From contig NC_092201.1 of assembly GCF_043641665.1 (NCBI RefSeq), forward strand, positions 2,832,501-2,896,500: 64,000 nt of DNA. The letters run 5' to 3'. Origin of the DNA: Enoplosus armatus. Lineage: Eukaryota > Chordata > Actinopteri > Centrarchiformes > Enoplosidae. The notes beneath the pieces were generated by a model, which ran no database searches, was not told the DNA's origin, and saw nothing but the letters and a program-made list of their open reading frames with translations. How positions within the stretch are numbered: position 1 is the stretch's first letter; each line of letters begins with the position of its first letter. Made by a program: the position numbers and the translations under genes. This document shows positions 23,191 to 34,662 of this stretch, piece by piece.

Positions 23191-24519
23191 CTATCACACG
23201 CAATATGCGTTCACTATCACTATCAAAGGGTCAGGAAAAAGAGAAGGAAATGAATGGGATCGGTAAACGAAGAAGCTCTGTAACCTGAATGGAGAAGAGA
23301 GTATTTTGAAATGTGTCACGGGAAGATATCCCTCGAGAGCAAGGAGATGAGAATGTGTACATATGTGAAGGAGGCATGGATGCACTAGTTCAGGAAAATG
23401 CCCAATATTGGGGTAGTGGGCACTAGATGGCACTAATGAATGGTAATTACAATGATCTGCTCCTGCAAAAATCATCATTAATTATTTTTCCTTTGCTCAG
23501 ATACTTTAATGTCTTTTACATTAGTTAAATGGCAGAGCGGTGTAGTGTAGTAAACATGTACACAGTGATATACGTCAAAATTTAGTACATTGAAACTGAA
23601 ATATTTACAAACTACAGATATTACTACCCATAAAAACACGATTACTGTAGCTTTCATGGAGGTGCTCTAAAGATTCAGATGATTTCTTTAAGGCTTTTAA
23701 AAGATTTCTATTCAAAGTGCTTGAAACTACAATATTCTAAATATATTTGTCTTATTTCACTTATTTCACTACAATGACAAGTTTGTTTGGTGCAGCATGT
23801 TTATATATCGGCCAATGTAGAGCAGTGTATCTGTTTTACTGAACACATTTGGATTTAATGGCCTTTTTTAACAATTAATTTCATGGTGTCCTTTTTCTTC
23901 TGGCGCTCATTTATAGTTTCAGAATGTTAATCAGTCGCTGCATCAGAAATCGGCAGATTTCGCAAGCTTTGAGTCTTTAAATTCAGTTCCAGGTAGCAGA
24001 AACCCTTGAACTTTTTAGATACCAAGTTCAAGTTCAAGTGTGTGCATCATGTTTTCTTCAAACAGGGGTTTCAGATGGCTTATTTAGATATTCGGATATC
24101 TTATTTTAAAAAACACTGCGTCTTGTTAGATTGATAATTACAACATTTAAAGGTACAAGCGATAAACAATGGCAACACGACTACCAACTTTTAAAAGACA
24201 AAGTTGGAATTGGCCGTCACTTCCAAATTGATTTGCCAGTATTTTAAAACAAGGAACAAAAATTAAATAGGAACAAAAGTTATTTACATTTTCTGTAAAT
24301 AGGCTGAAAACATAGAACCTCTTATGATTTATCGAGAATTTAAACTATATAAATGATATACAACATGTACACCTAAATATAAATAAATACAGATTGTGCC
24401 TTTAAGCGTGACTGTAAGTGAGAAAATGAATGAGAGACAACAGGACCAATAACAAAATGATAAACGTGGACTCAGCAGGTGCTGGGAGCTCGGGCGCCGT
24501 CTTCATGTAGTACAGTTTG

Positions 24520-24800
24520 TGATCAGACTTGCTTCAGCAGATACGGCCCGAGACATGTCAACTTAGTGTAGATGTCAAACCTCCGGCACTTATGAGAAGG
24601 CCAGGGAGCAGAGCGATAATGGCGGCCTGCGACGGCGGGGTTAGTTATCATACAAACGGGGGTCGTCGCTCTCGACCTCCCTTGTGCCACGGCGGGCCCC
24701 TCTAATCGCCTATCTGGGCTCCGTTCGCTGCCGTCCTCCTGTTTGTCGTCGGACCTTATCGTAGGCAGGGGCTTAATCTGCGCTGGTGATAAGATATGTG
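24520..24800. promoter_or_regulatory. CpG-rich block with paired GATA cores
   Basis: The segment is clearly richer in CpG than its flanks (CGACGGCGGGG, GGGGGTCGTCGCTCTCGAC, CCACGGCGGGCCCC, TTGTCGTCGG). It carries CTTATC at about 24755 and GATAAG at about 24788, an inverted GATA pair. It could be an unmethylated enhancer or a small promoter. No TATA or clear first exon is visible. Confidence 0.33.
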
Positions 24801-26689
24801 CCGCTGCATACACACACACACACACACCTTTACGCTCTCCTTACACTCCCGCTCGGCCGGTGATGCTGTGAAATGTGTCCAATTGCGTCACTTACTGTTG
24901 CAGATTATTCATTCAGACCTTTTTGTCATATATATGTAGAAATAATGGGAACTCCCTTATTTCATAATCATTAATTTTCTGAACCTGGTTTGGTGACTCA
25001 CGCACGAAAACGTAAAGCAACTAGCAAGCAAAGCGGCACGTAGCCGAGATTGGCCTGATTGTCGGGGGGGAAGCTAAACGTTGAGTTAACTCCGACTGAC
25101 CAAAGTAACCGCAGCGAGTGAAGACATTTATCCTGTCAAACAGCTTTCGTACTTGGACTCCTTCTCGTCGGTTGCAACAATAAAATGCCCCACTGATCTG
25201 ATACTATCTCCCCGTTCTCACACACTTTGTCTCATTAACAGCTGAGGAACAGAACAGAAAATAAAGAGCAAAAACATCTGATTTCAAAGATTAGATAAAG
25301 CAAGAGGAAAAAAAAAAAAAAGGAGGTTTATCTCTAAGCGTACACGTCCTTGAGTTTCTCTGAAGGCTGCCATATGAGGTCACCCTCTCTTAGGCTCTTC
25401 ATGTGGTTTAGGTAAGCTGTGAGAGCTGGCGAGACCAGAAGAGGAGAAGAAACGAACAGAGAGAGAGAGAGAGAGGGAGAGGGAGATCATCTTGGCATGA
25501 CCCCAGAGTCTCCTCTGCAGCGTCTGAGCCCGTCGTCTCTGCAGATTGCAGCTTTGAGCTCAGGGACAGAAACCGACTGCAGTTTCAGACAGTTTCACTG
25601 CAACAGCAGAACCGACCGAACGCCTCAAACAGGTGGAGTAGCCATAACAATTCACAGCTGACGTCTTTTACATGAAATATGGCTTTCATGAACATATTTC
25701 AAACAAGGCCTGAAAATAAGCAGAATCAGCATGTGCGATTTGCAGAAAGTGACCAAACACGACGTCATCTTAACTGTCGATATATATATCTGCCTATAAA
25801 CTTTTATATTTTTCTTTCCCAGTTTAGGATTTGTGCTGCGTACAATGAGCAAATGAAAATCCATTGAATTTAACCACTACTTGCAGTAATGCAGTCTGAA
25901 GGTGATAAAACAATGTTAAGTTTGCTTGTGCGAACTGTTACAGAGGAACCCAAACGCAACATTAAGGTTAACATTAATAACAGGAAGTAATAGGGCCTAA
26001 TATTTCTAATCCGCCCAGGCACACAACTACAGCCGTTGCTCAGCTTTTATTTTGATACCACCATATTTTTTTTTATCTGCAGCCCGTCACGTCAATATCT
26101 ATTCAACAGCAACATGTTTTCTCCATAAGATACTATTCTATAGGAGGTGCAGGATTGGAGCCCAGTCAGGAAAAATGCACGAAAAATAGAGTATTGTGAG
26201 AAACGGTGTTAAGTTTGCAGGAGATTTGGCGGTGACGGCAGTTGAGGGACAGCCCGGTAACCTGAGAGAGCCTCTCTGCCACCGCTGGACCGTCGCCCAT
26301 CTCTTTATCACCACCGCAGCGGACGAAAAACACACAAAATATGTTTACACCACGCTGATAAGATCCAGCACTCCGCAGCCATGCACGTCTACACTCAATA
26401 TTAATAGATACCATAAAGCACACACAATAACACACACACTCCTACGCCGTCATATTGCCTCTTCGTGGCATTTAAAATGTTTTTTTTTTTTTTTTGTGGC
26501 TCGAGTGTCACAATGATTCAGACAAAGCTTATCTGTCAAAGTGCTGATAAATATAGTTTTAATTCCTTTATCTTATTCTTTATCTTCTGTTTAACTTCTG
26601 ATGATCGGCTTCTTCGCCTTTTTATTTTGTTTTAAACTCATCATTTTTAATTTTCCAAAGGCCGTGTGCAGCATTTCAAACAGCCAGCC

Positions 26690-26960
26690 TCTCTGTTCTC
26701 ATACGTATTTGCTTATCAGATGCAGTGTGAATATCGATTTCCCGGATACGGGGTGATAAGGTCTTTTACGAGGACGGTCCCTCTATGAGCGCTGGTGAAT
26801 ATTTTATCCCCCGTGGATTATAATGAGTGATTAAGCTCAGTCAGAGCCATATCACCAGAGCCATCCTTTTTAATAATTCACTAGCAAAACTGTATCGATA
26901 AACACGCTTAATGCGATTTGGTGAAAAGTTATAAGCCGCTCGCTGGACGTTAACACGAGA
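26690..26960. promoter_or_regulatory. Candidate regulatory block
   Basis: Single-copy sequence with GCTTATCAGATG, GGTGATAAGG, a GAATATTTTATCCCC segment, GAGTGATTAAGC and TGTATCGATAAAC (TALE- or Cut-like ATCGAT). Several spaced GATA and TAAT cores in non-repetitive DNA suggest an enhancer, but this is inferred. Confidence 0.3.
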
Positions 26961-27077
26961 TTCTGATTTAAAGCAACAAAAAAAAAAAGAAAGAAAAGAA
27001 AGCGGTAAGCCTCAGACGCAGCCTGGTGCTTTGCCCCTTTCTGAAAGAACAGTAAACAGTCTGAATTGAATACAGTG

Positions 27078-27078
<1 letters not shown>

Positions 27079-27121
<43 letters not shown>
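27079..27121. repeat. (GT)21 microsatellite
   Basis: A perfect tract. A (CA)19 tract follows about 130 bp to the right in inverted orientation. Confidence 0.96.
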
Positions 27122-27122
<1 letters not shown>

Positions 27123-27252
27123 GAAGGAACAGACTTTAAGGAGCCTGAGAGGGAGCCATATAATGGTGCCTGATGACAAGGCAAGTGATCTGGGCTAGTT
27201 GGAGGCAACCTGGAGCAGGCGAGCTGGCTGGCTGTAACCTAAAACACCAGAA

Positions 27253-27253
<1 letters not shown>

Positions 27254-27292
<39 letters not shown>
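27254..27292. repeat. (CA)19 microsatellite
   Basis: A perfect tract, inverted with respect to the GT tract at 27079. Confidence 0.96.
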
Positions 27293-27294
<2 letters not shown>

Positions 27295-27719
27295 AAAGAC
27301 AGACACTCATAGAAACACTAGTTGCTTCTCACTTTCTACAGTACCTGACAATATACATGTCTGTCTTCTGTGACTAAGCATAAGAGTGAGGAGGCTTTTT
27401 CACAGTTTGCATTAGTTTTCTATGAATTCTCCACTGGTTTAAAAATCACTGGAACTAGTCACATTTTGCATCACAGTTTCATACTTAGAATGTACCCAGT
27501 ACTGTTTTTGCATCATTTTCCTGTGTAACTAAAGTGCCTGTTGTTTTTTTTTTTGAATGGTTTTTACTCAACCCCGAGTTAAAATGCTGCATTTAAACAG
27601 CAGAAACAACCGAAAAACACTTTGAGTGAAGGGAACTTTTTGGTTTAATATTATAGTTCAATTCTACAAACCATGAATTCATTGTTCTTGATAAAACAAC
27701 ATTTTCACGTCTTTAACAG

Positions 27720-27990
27720 ACACAGGCGGATAAATAGGAGATATTGTCCTCCGCATACGGGTTTATAATGCCTTTTAATAACGCGGAGTTGCGGCAAGAA
27801 TTTCTCAATCAGGGGAACTCGTATAACCCGAGCTTGTCATATTTATAGCTACTGTGAAAAATGGCTGCAGACATACGAAGGAGGGCAGCACAATGCCGCC
27901 ACAAGGTCTTCTAAGACAAGTATGATTGCTGTTGCTCTTTTGCCCTTTCATGCAGCCTTTTTTTTATGGCGCACTTCCAACAGTTCAGCT
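27720..27990. promoter_or_regulatory. Candidate regulatory block
   Basis: Non-repetitive segment including GGGTTTATAATGCC, TTAATAACGCGGAGTTGC and TCATATTTATAGC, followed by AAAATGGCTGCAG. Posterior homeodomain-like TTTATAA/TTTAATAA cores are repeated. Function is inferred. Confidence 0.27.
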
Positions 27991-28259
27991 CCGGCTGTAA
28001 AACTGAGGGCAAAATAATAGAGAGATCAAGACCTTATCACATAAGTTTGGATGGGAAATTTCCCCTTATATAGATATATATATATATTTTTTTTTTTTTC
28101 CTGGACCTCTTATTATTCAGGACAGGCAGTGTACAGTGCATGGTTGTGAAAACGGGAATAATCTCATGCAGCAGATTAAGTGGATTAATTAGGGTTTTAT
28201 TCATCAGGGTGAATTGGTACCTAAAGAGCTTCCCCCTGCAATGACAAGGATTTTTCACC

Positions 28260-28560
28260 CTTAATTATCTTGGGCTGTGGAATGCAGTCCTGCATGTGCG
28301 GCGCATCGAGAAAAGAGGAGGCATATCGCCCTGCAGTCGCACTGTGGAAATGTGAGCCTTTACGCCCTCGTAGAGTGACTTAACTCTCATTTATTTATTT
28401 CAACTGCAACACTTTAAAAATATTCTTTTTCCTGTTGTGTTGTGCAAAGTTCAGGCTCCCCCCGTGTGAAGTCATGTCAGACCGCAACCTGTTATCTCGC
28501 CATCGAGCCCTTCATCAGGCCCATCTCTTATCTCCTCATCATTTTCCACTTACTGAGCCT
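28260..28560. promoter_or_regulatory. Candidate regulatory block
   Basis: Single-copy sequence with several CpGs, CCTGTTATCTCGCC (28488) and CATCTCTTATCTCC (28523): two same-strand GATA cores 36 bp apart. Function is inferred. Confidence 0.27.
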
Positions 28561-29652
28561 TCTCACACACTCTCACTCTCTCACTTTTTCTGTCAATAAC
28601 CAATAGTTGTCAGAAAACCACCTGCCATACTGTATTCACAACCACATGTGCAAGCACAAACGCTAACAGAGTAGTATTAAAGCGATACTATGAGGTGTGG
28701 GGTTTTGCATACCTCCGATTTGAGCAAAAATTTAAATTAATGAGAATTGACATCAATTTACTTGTTTAGTTGCTTTCTCACAATTTCACAATGATAAAAA
28801 CTAAGTAGTATAAACTATTAGGAAGATTTTATGTATTTTAAGAAATGTAAGAAGCAAATGTGCAAAACGATTTCCACTGTGTTTAAATTTGCTGAGTAAA
28901 CCCAGGATTAAAGTACATCTACCTTCATGACGTTAACATTTCTGAACATTATATGGAACCAAGAGAACACATTTTCATAATCTTAATAGATGTACGCGCA
29001 TTAAAAGCTCGGCCCTCCAAACGGAACGAGTACACGACACCAGATGCACCGATTGCGTAAGCTGTAGCACACAATGTGAGAAGAAAAAAGTTTGCTCCTG
29101 AGTAATTTCTAAAAGCACAGACGAAGCAGATAAAGCTGGTCTGCCGCCGATGCCCCCACAGGAAGATAATATGGTATTTAAATGCAACATTTCCGTACCA
29201 CAAATGTAAAACTATCTACGCACGCAGCCACTGGTGTTGTACACTCACATGCGAGCGGGAGAAACTGTTTTTCATCCTTGTTTTTCAAAAAAAAAAAAAG
29301 TGGTGAAAGTGGGTTTTAAGGCCCATTCAGGGCGAGACAAGAGCGTCTCTGACACACAAACGTGGACTTTCTCAAGTTCCAGCCTTTCGCCGTCTAGCAC
29401 AAAGAGGCCGGGGAGGAGCCGAGCATCCCCAAACAGGCAGATAACGAAGTTGGGGTAAGGATGGGGAGGGAGGTGTGTGTGTGTGTGGGGGGGGGGTATA
29501 AAGAGGGGATAGATGGGTACTGGGGTGGTGGTGGGGTGGAGGGATAAAAGAGGGTGGGTATTCACCGACCAGGTCAGACGCAATGCTTGACTGGCGAAAT
29601 GTCTGATACACATCTACGGTCTTTAGTCTCCCCTCAGCTGACTGACAGGCCG

Positions 29653-29655
<3 letters not shown>

Positions 29656-29713
<58 letters not shown>
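29656..29713. repeat. (TG)29 microsatellite
   Basis: A perfect tract. Poly-Cys/Val and poly-His/Thr frames that cross it are artefacts. Confidence 0.97.
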
Positions 29714-29714
<1 letters not shown>

Positions 29715-31419
29715 TAGGCCTTTACTTTCATTTGTGTAACAGCGAGAACAGTACGGTATATATTTCCCCAAAATATCACATTTTATGAAACGAAACAAAC
29801 CAAACGTTTTAACGTCGCCTTTCAACTTATTTGCATGAAATCGTGATCGTAAGATTGACGACCGACCGCAAGGATGTGAAACTTTAATCATCCCCACGAG
29901 GAGATATTAGTATTTTACCGTGAAGGCTGAAACTAGGTTATTAGGTTCTATAGAAAAATACATTTGAATAAACACATTTTAGACGTTGCTGAGTAGTAGC
30001 CACAGAAGTCGGCCATACTTGCTGAAAAAGGAACGTAAAACTACAAAATGTGACATTATGGAAGAAGAGAAGTGTACAACAACAGCAACATGTGAAATAT
30101 GCTGTACGCGGTTTGTTTTGTCTGTCTAAAGAGCTGCTAACCTGCTAAAGTCAGCGGTTAGTTTCCAGTGGAGACGTTTCGTGTCCCGCAGTGATCTGAA
30201 TGTAGTTTCAGTGGCTTGAGAAAAAGAGCAGACAACACAGACCCTTAACCCTTTCACGTCGCTGCATGAACAGTAAACAAAGTGCAGATTTGAGGGTGCT
30301 GCTCTGTTGTCCTGACCTAGAACGACAACACGGAGGCTGATTTTAAAGTGAGAAGTTCGAAGGCCTCTGTCGACGGGTGACATTTTAATCTCCCATATCG
30401 AATGTGCAGCGAACGCCTCTCTCTCTGCTTCATCAGCGCTGTTTGTTTTGTTTGTATTCCTCCGGGGTCACGCAAATATACTTTAACCTTGGAATGGCCG
30501 AAAATGTAGGACTCTCAGACTACGTGTTTAATATCATATATACAGGTGTATAAGTACGCATTTTAAAAAGGTGGAGAACCGAGATGTGGATAGTGATAAC
30601 ATCGATATGTAATTTAACCACTGAACCTTAATAATATTTACAATTTTACTTTCGCAGCTCGAAGTCAAACACAAATTAGGTGATTAAATAATGATCCCAT
30701 GTCAATAATAATAAAATACATTTTGTGGTATTTTCCCATAGTGAGTCTATATTATTTTGGTCGTCTGCATCACTAAAGACACTTTCTAAAATACGGAAAT
30801 GCTGGATAATAAAACACATACAATATATACTGTGAAGTCACTTAAAATAATGTACGTAAACAAGTCACAGTATTCAGTAAATGTCCATATTTGTTCCAAA
30901 TCTGTATATATACTTTTTTAGGGGAAAAAATATAATTCGTCATTAATTATCACAAACACAACGATTCCTCCCTTTCGGAGCGTCTCTTTATGTAGTTCAA
31001 CGTTTCGAAGATTTATAGTAGCAATTAATGTGATAGTTAAATTATAGTAAAAGTTGCATTTTAAAATAGTACTATTTCTTAATGCTCCATTGTGTCCAGC
31101 ATGCGAGACATTTCTATGTCCTGACAATTTGTACTGGAGAAATATAACATGGTGATTTGAAGGCTAATGCTATTAAATGTGGCCTCCTTTGTGCTGCCTT
31201 CAATACAAGCCCTTTAAACCTATAAAGGATACTTTCCTTCAATAATTAAGCCTAACATGAATGACAGTGACTTCCTCTTCCCCGCTATGTTCTTCATCAC
31301 TTTCTCTCTCTCTGCTAAAAGTAGGTCAACAGGGATTTCCTGCCCTCAGACGTTTCCTCTCCAGCCAACACCTGGCCTTTTGTAATGCCACTTCAGCGAG
31401 AGGAAAGAGTGTGTACTTC

Positions 31420-31420
<1 letters not shown>

Positions 31421-31446
<26 letters not shown>
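31421..31446. repeat. (TA)13 microsatellite
   Basis: A perfect TA tract. Confidence 0.95.
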
Positions 31447-31452
<6 letters not shown>

Positions 31453-31840
31453 ATGGGATCAGAAGTCACAACAGCCTGTAAGTTTTTACCGCTGCGCAGG
31501 GAAACTTAGACCACTATCGACCTTTTTGTAGAGCAACCAGGACTTCAAGTCTCACAGAAACCGAGAAAGAGACACTCCTGAAGACGAAGCTGCAGCTGCA
31601 GGCTGGGATTTTAAAATGCACAAAAACAACAGACGCATATTTATTCCTCTAATTTTCCCAATTTAAAGTTCGCTGGAGAGATGCATTATGAAACAAAAGC
31701 CTGCCGTTACTTTTTTTTTTTTCTTTTTTTTTCAGACTGAATTATTAACAACCCGAGGCTTACCTTTGCATTTCTAATTACGTGACACAGAGAGAGAGAT
31801 GGCTCTCCAACTCTGCAGGCATCCAGTTAAGAGTGTCATT

Positions 31841-32346
31841 CTGAAGGAGAAATCCAATGCAGAAAGACTTGGAGGGGGGCTGATTACCAAAGTAGGTTAC
31901 AGAATAGTGTTCAACTGTGAACAAGACCAACTGTTCTCAAAATCTGATTCCGTAGACTCATTTTGCAAGTGGGGGAGCCAAAACAAAGTACCCAGGAAAT
32001 GTTCTCGAGAACAATTCTGTAGTTCTTTTTAAAGGGCAAAAGAAAACGTGGCCTGATTCAACTCGATGGGCTTTTGATTAGCTGTCGCAAGTGACAAAGC
32101 ACGATAGTTTGACGGGTGACTTTCACGCTAGTTTTCTTTCTTGTTTCTCCCCCAAGACTTGTTGCAAAGGTGTCGGATCACCCACAGTGGGTGCGCGATC
32201 AAAGGGACACGGAGTGTGGTTGAGGGGGAGGGGACTAGGTTTTGCGGCGAGCTAAACAAAACAATTCATCAAACGCAGCCGATGTGGGATCACAGCAAGC
32301 TTCTTAGAACAAAAAAGCTCAAGAACACAAGAGGGGGAATACTCAC
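31841..32346. other. Spacer between two exon-like minus segments
   Basis: About 506 bp without a gene. If the flanking minus-strand exon candidates (31764-31840 and 32347-32462) are real, this is the intron between them, with donor GTGAGT at its left start on minus and acceptor TTCTCCTTCAG at its end. Confidence 0.25.
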
Positions 32347-32875
32347 CTTTGCCTCAGCGCTTTCCTCTTCCTGTGGTGCTTTCTCTCTGACAAACTCCCT
32401 CCTCCACACACACACCTGCGCAGCGTTCGGCCCGACGCCACGCATTCAAGCTGGTAGTCATACTGAGAGGACAATGCTGTGAGATTCGGAGAATGTGATT
32501 TCTCATTCTGATCTTTCTGAATGAATAATGTTCCGTTTCGGGGGCACCAGTCTCGAATATATGTGAGGGTTCAAAAGCCTCTCTAAGAATTAAGAAGTCA
32601 CTGATACAAAGAAAAATTCAAAAGGGGCAGCTCCATTAACAGCAAGTTTCTTTGAGACTCATGATAAAAAAAATTTAAAAAAACATGCTGCCTGCAGGAA
32701 AATCACACACATGAACCCACACACACACTCTTGAGAGTCAGTTGCACCACTTTTCCGACCTCTCTGGATGGAGTAGATGAGGTCGCACTCCCCTGCAGAG
32801 AGTGTGCGCTGCTGGGTGTGGTTTTACCCCACATCTCTTTTGCACCTTTGGGTTCTGGCTCCGTGGTCATCCCTT

Positions 32876-32928
32876 CCCCCCCCCCCCCCCCCCCCCCGCC
32901 GCCACCACCACCACCACCCCCCCCCCCC
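32876..32928. repeat. C22, (CCA)n, C12 compound tract
   Basis: C22 (32876-32897) is followed by a few CCA units and C12 (32917-32928). The proline and glycine runs in frames crossing it are low-complexity artefacts. Confidence 0.95.
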
Positions 32929-33299
32929 TCCGCGCTCCACGTGAATAACACCTGGCCACCATGACAATAACGTGCTGTATAACTGCTGCCTCTCTCACAC
33001 ACACACACGTGCAACCGAAGCAACAACCACATGTTTATGCAAGTGTCTCTGAACCGTGCAGTCGCCTCAGGCGGAGGTGCTGTGGGTGTCCTCATCAAAA
33101 TAAGAAATGGTTTAATTTCACCAGACTCACAAAGACTTATCCAATGTGATTGACTCTTCTTGTCATCTCCTCATGTAGTAAAGACATTCACACAAAGTGG
33201 ATTTACACTATTTAAGAACTGCTGCAATACAACAGATCATTTATTTAAACCTCACTTATTAAACAACTGAAAACAACACAGGCTTCTGTACTTTAGTCA

Positions 33300-33440
33300 A
33301 GTGGCTGTCAACCTTTTTTTTTTTTTTTTGTCTGACGTACCCCCACGGACCAATCGGATGAGCTCAAACACCCTGTCGTCGACTCAACGCGTTCATTTGA
33401 GCTGATATGAAACCGGATGTTATTTAACACTAGTGGATAT
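33300..33440 (+). repeat. Possible hAT-like element end
   Basis: The segment AGTGGCTGTCAACC, a T15 run, then GTCTGACGTACCCCCACGG matches the layout of hAT-derived repeats beginning CAGTGGTTCTCAACCTTTTT with a following CGTACCCC. The interior and right end are not recognisable. Confidence 0.4.
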
Positions 33441-33639
33441 TATTAGTCATTTTGTTTTCATGCAGACACAGTGATCCTTCTCTTGTTGATGTTAAGGTTC
33501 TTCTGGTACCACATGGAGCGGACTTTTCTGCTAGCATCAGAACATCATACATGGTGTTAAACTGACTCAGCCTGGTGGGACGCGTTTCCTGTCACAGCTG
33601 GTACTTTAACAGTTGCATGCTGAAGATCAGCCTCACACC

Positions 33640-33915
33640 AATTTGCAGTGTTATATCTGAAATATCTCAACAGCTATTGGATGAACTCGGTTGCTCACAG
33701 AAAAAGGCCTGACTTCTTTATTAAAACGACAATAGTGTGTACCTGTAGTGTTAATCCTCACTTTGCTGCTCGGCTCACCACCAGTCACCACAGGTGTCGC
33801 CAAATCACCCCGGACTCACATCCTGAACTTTAAACCGAGATGATGGCAAACATTGTGTTTGTGAGTACGTTAGCATGCCGACGTTAGCATTTAGCTCAAA
33901 GCACAGCCTCAGAGT
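33640..33915 (-). repeat. Teleost GCTAGCATG/TTAGCATTTAGC repeat, copy 1
   Basis: On plus it shows TATCTCAACAGCTATTGGAT followed by GAACT, then CATTGTGTTTGTGAGTACGT, TAGCATGCCGACGTTAGCAT and TTAGCTCAAAGCACAGCCTC. This is the usual order of an abundant percomorph repeat (ATATCTCAACAACTATTGGA, then TTAGCATGCTGACGTTAGCA and TTTAGCTCAAAGCAC). The strand is given relative to the copy at 43975, which is opposite. Confidence 0.65.
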
Positions 33916-34179
33916 CCCGTGTCTCGTGTTTCCTTAGTGTTTTTTGTTTTTTAAATCTGCTGCGCTCGACAGTCGTTCCATCTTAGTCTTGCTTTTGTCT
34001 TTTCTTGTGAAGCAAGTTTTTACAAAACAATACAAATGAAGTCATTTTTGTGTTAATTTTGTTGCCGTAATTCAAGTATGAAAGTATAATTCTTGAGAGA
34101 AGGGCATTTTGGATGCTTTTGAGGTCGGGACATTACCAAATTTTAGGATTATTGGGCACTAAATCCTTTTTTGGGGGGA

Positions 34180-34335
34180 TTTTCACAAATAGCAAATTTT
34201 GGTGGCAGTATGCGAAATATGTTTGGGGGCACCCTAACATCATCAATTGAAAATATAAATTAAATATCACCTTTTGGGGGAGGTGGTGTCGAGTCCTGCT
34301 CAGGGCCCTAAAAATGCGAGGGCCGGCCCTGATTT
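34180..34335. repeat. Possible DNA-element end with GGGCCGGCCC
   Basis: A segment ending CAGGGCCCTAAAAATGCGAG followed by GGCCGGCCCTGA, with a perfect GGGCCGGCCC palindrome at the end. This resembles termini of GC-palindromic DNA transposons seen in teleosts. The left boundary is unclear. Confidence 0.35.
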
Positions 34336-34529
34336 AAGGATTATTGATGATGCAAACAATGTCTGTTTTTTTGTGGAAACTTGTTTTTACACACAGAAAT
34401 GAAGGACTTTGTCAGAAACATTCAAGGTCAGACACACTTGTGCACCCCATTAACTAACTGTTCATACGGTGGTGTTCCTCCTATCCTCCCCATCGTTCTG
34501 CCTCTCAATTTCAAATCAGGAGTTTAACC

Positions 34530-34640
34530 TCCAAGCAGATTCTGCTCACGCTATGGCAACGGACCTGGCCAAGCACCATGGGAGAATTACCTCCCATAAT
34601 TATACTGCAATTATGAGTGAGATAAAATCAGCATTATTCT
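34530..34640. promoter_or_regulatory. Candidate regulatory block with nested dyads
   Basis: Contains an RFX-like half site CTATGGCAAC (34550), a GGAGAATTACCTCC dyad (34581), and an imperfect CATAATTATA/CAATTATGAG inverted pair (about 34595-34617), ending at an A22 run. Several AATTA cores in dyads suggest homeodomain binding. Function is inferred. Confidence 0.32.
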
Positions 34641-34662
34641 AAAAAAAAAAAAAAAAAAAAAA
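34641..34662. repeat. A22 run
   Basis: The longest pure A tract in the window. No retroposed gene body is recognised beside it. Confidence 0.95.

Larger units (their letters stand above)
20993..27078. other. Long single-copy non-coding stretch
   Basis: No gene is recognised in about 6 kb. Open frames of up to 123 codons show no domain. T-runs at 21773-21786 and 26480-26496, an A-run at 25309-25321, a GA tract near 25459 and a short CA tract near 24810 are the only simple repeats. Three regulatory-looking blocks are listed (23040, 24520, 26690). Confidence 0.5.
27293..31763. other. Long single-copy non-coding stretch
   Basis: No gene is recognised. It contains TA-rich and T-runs at 28075-28100, a GT plus G9 compound tract at 29475-29496, (TG)29 at 29656-29713, and (TA)13 at 31421-31446. 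Candidate regulatory blocks are at 27720 and 28260. Confidence 0.5.

Noticed and set aside
25380..25412. Donor TTTAG|GTAAGC with an 18-bp potential microexon
   Set aside because: The same sequence also reads as an acceptor, and the implied exon is too short to support.
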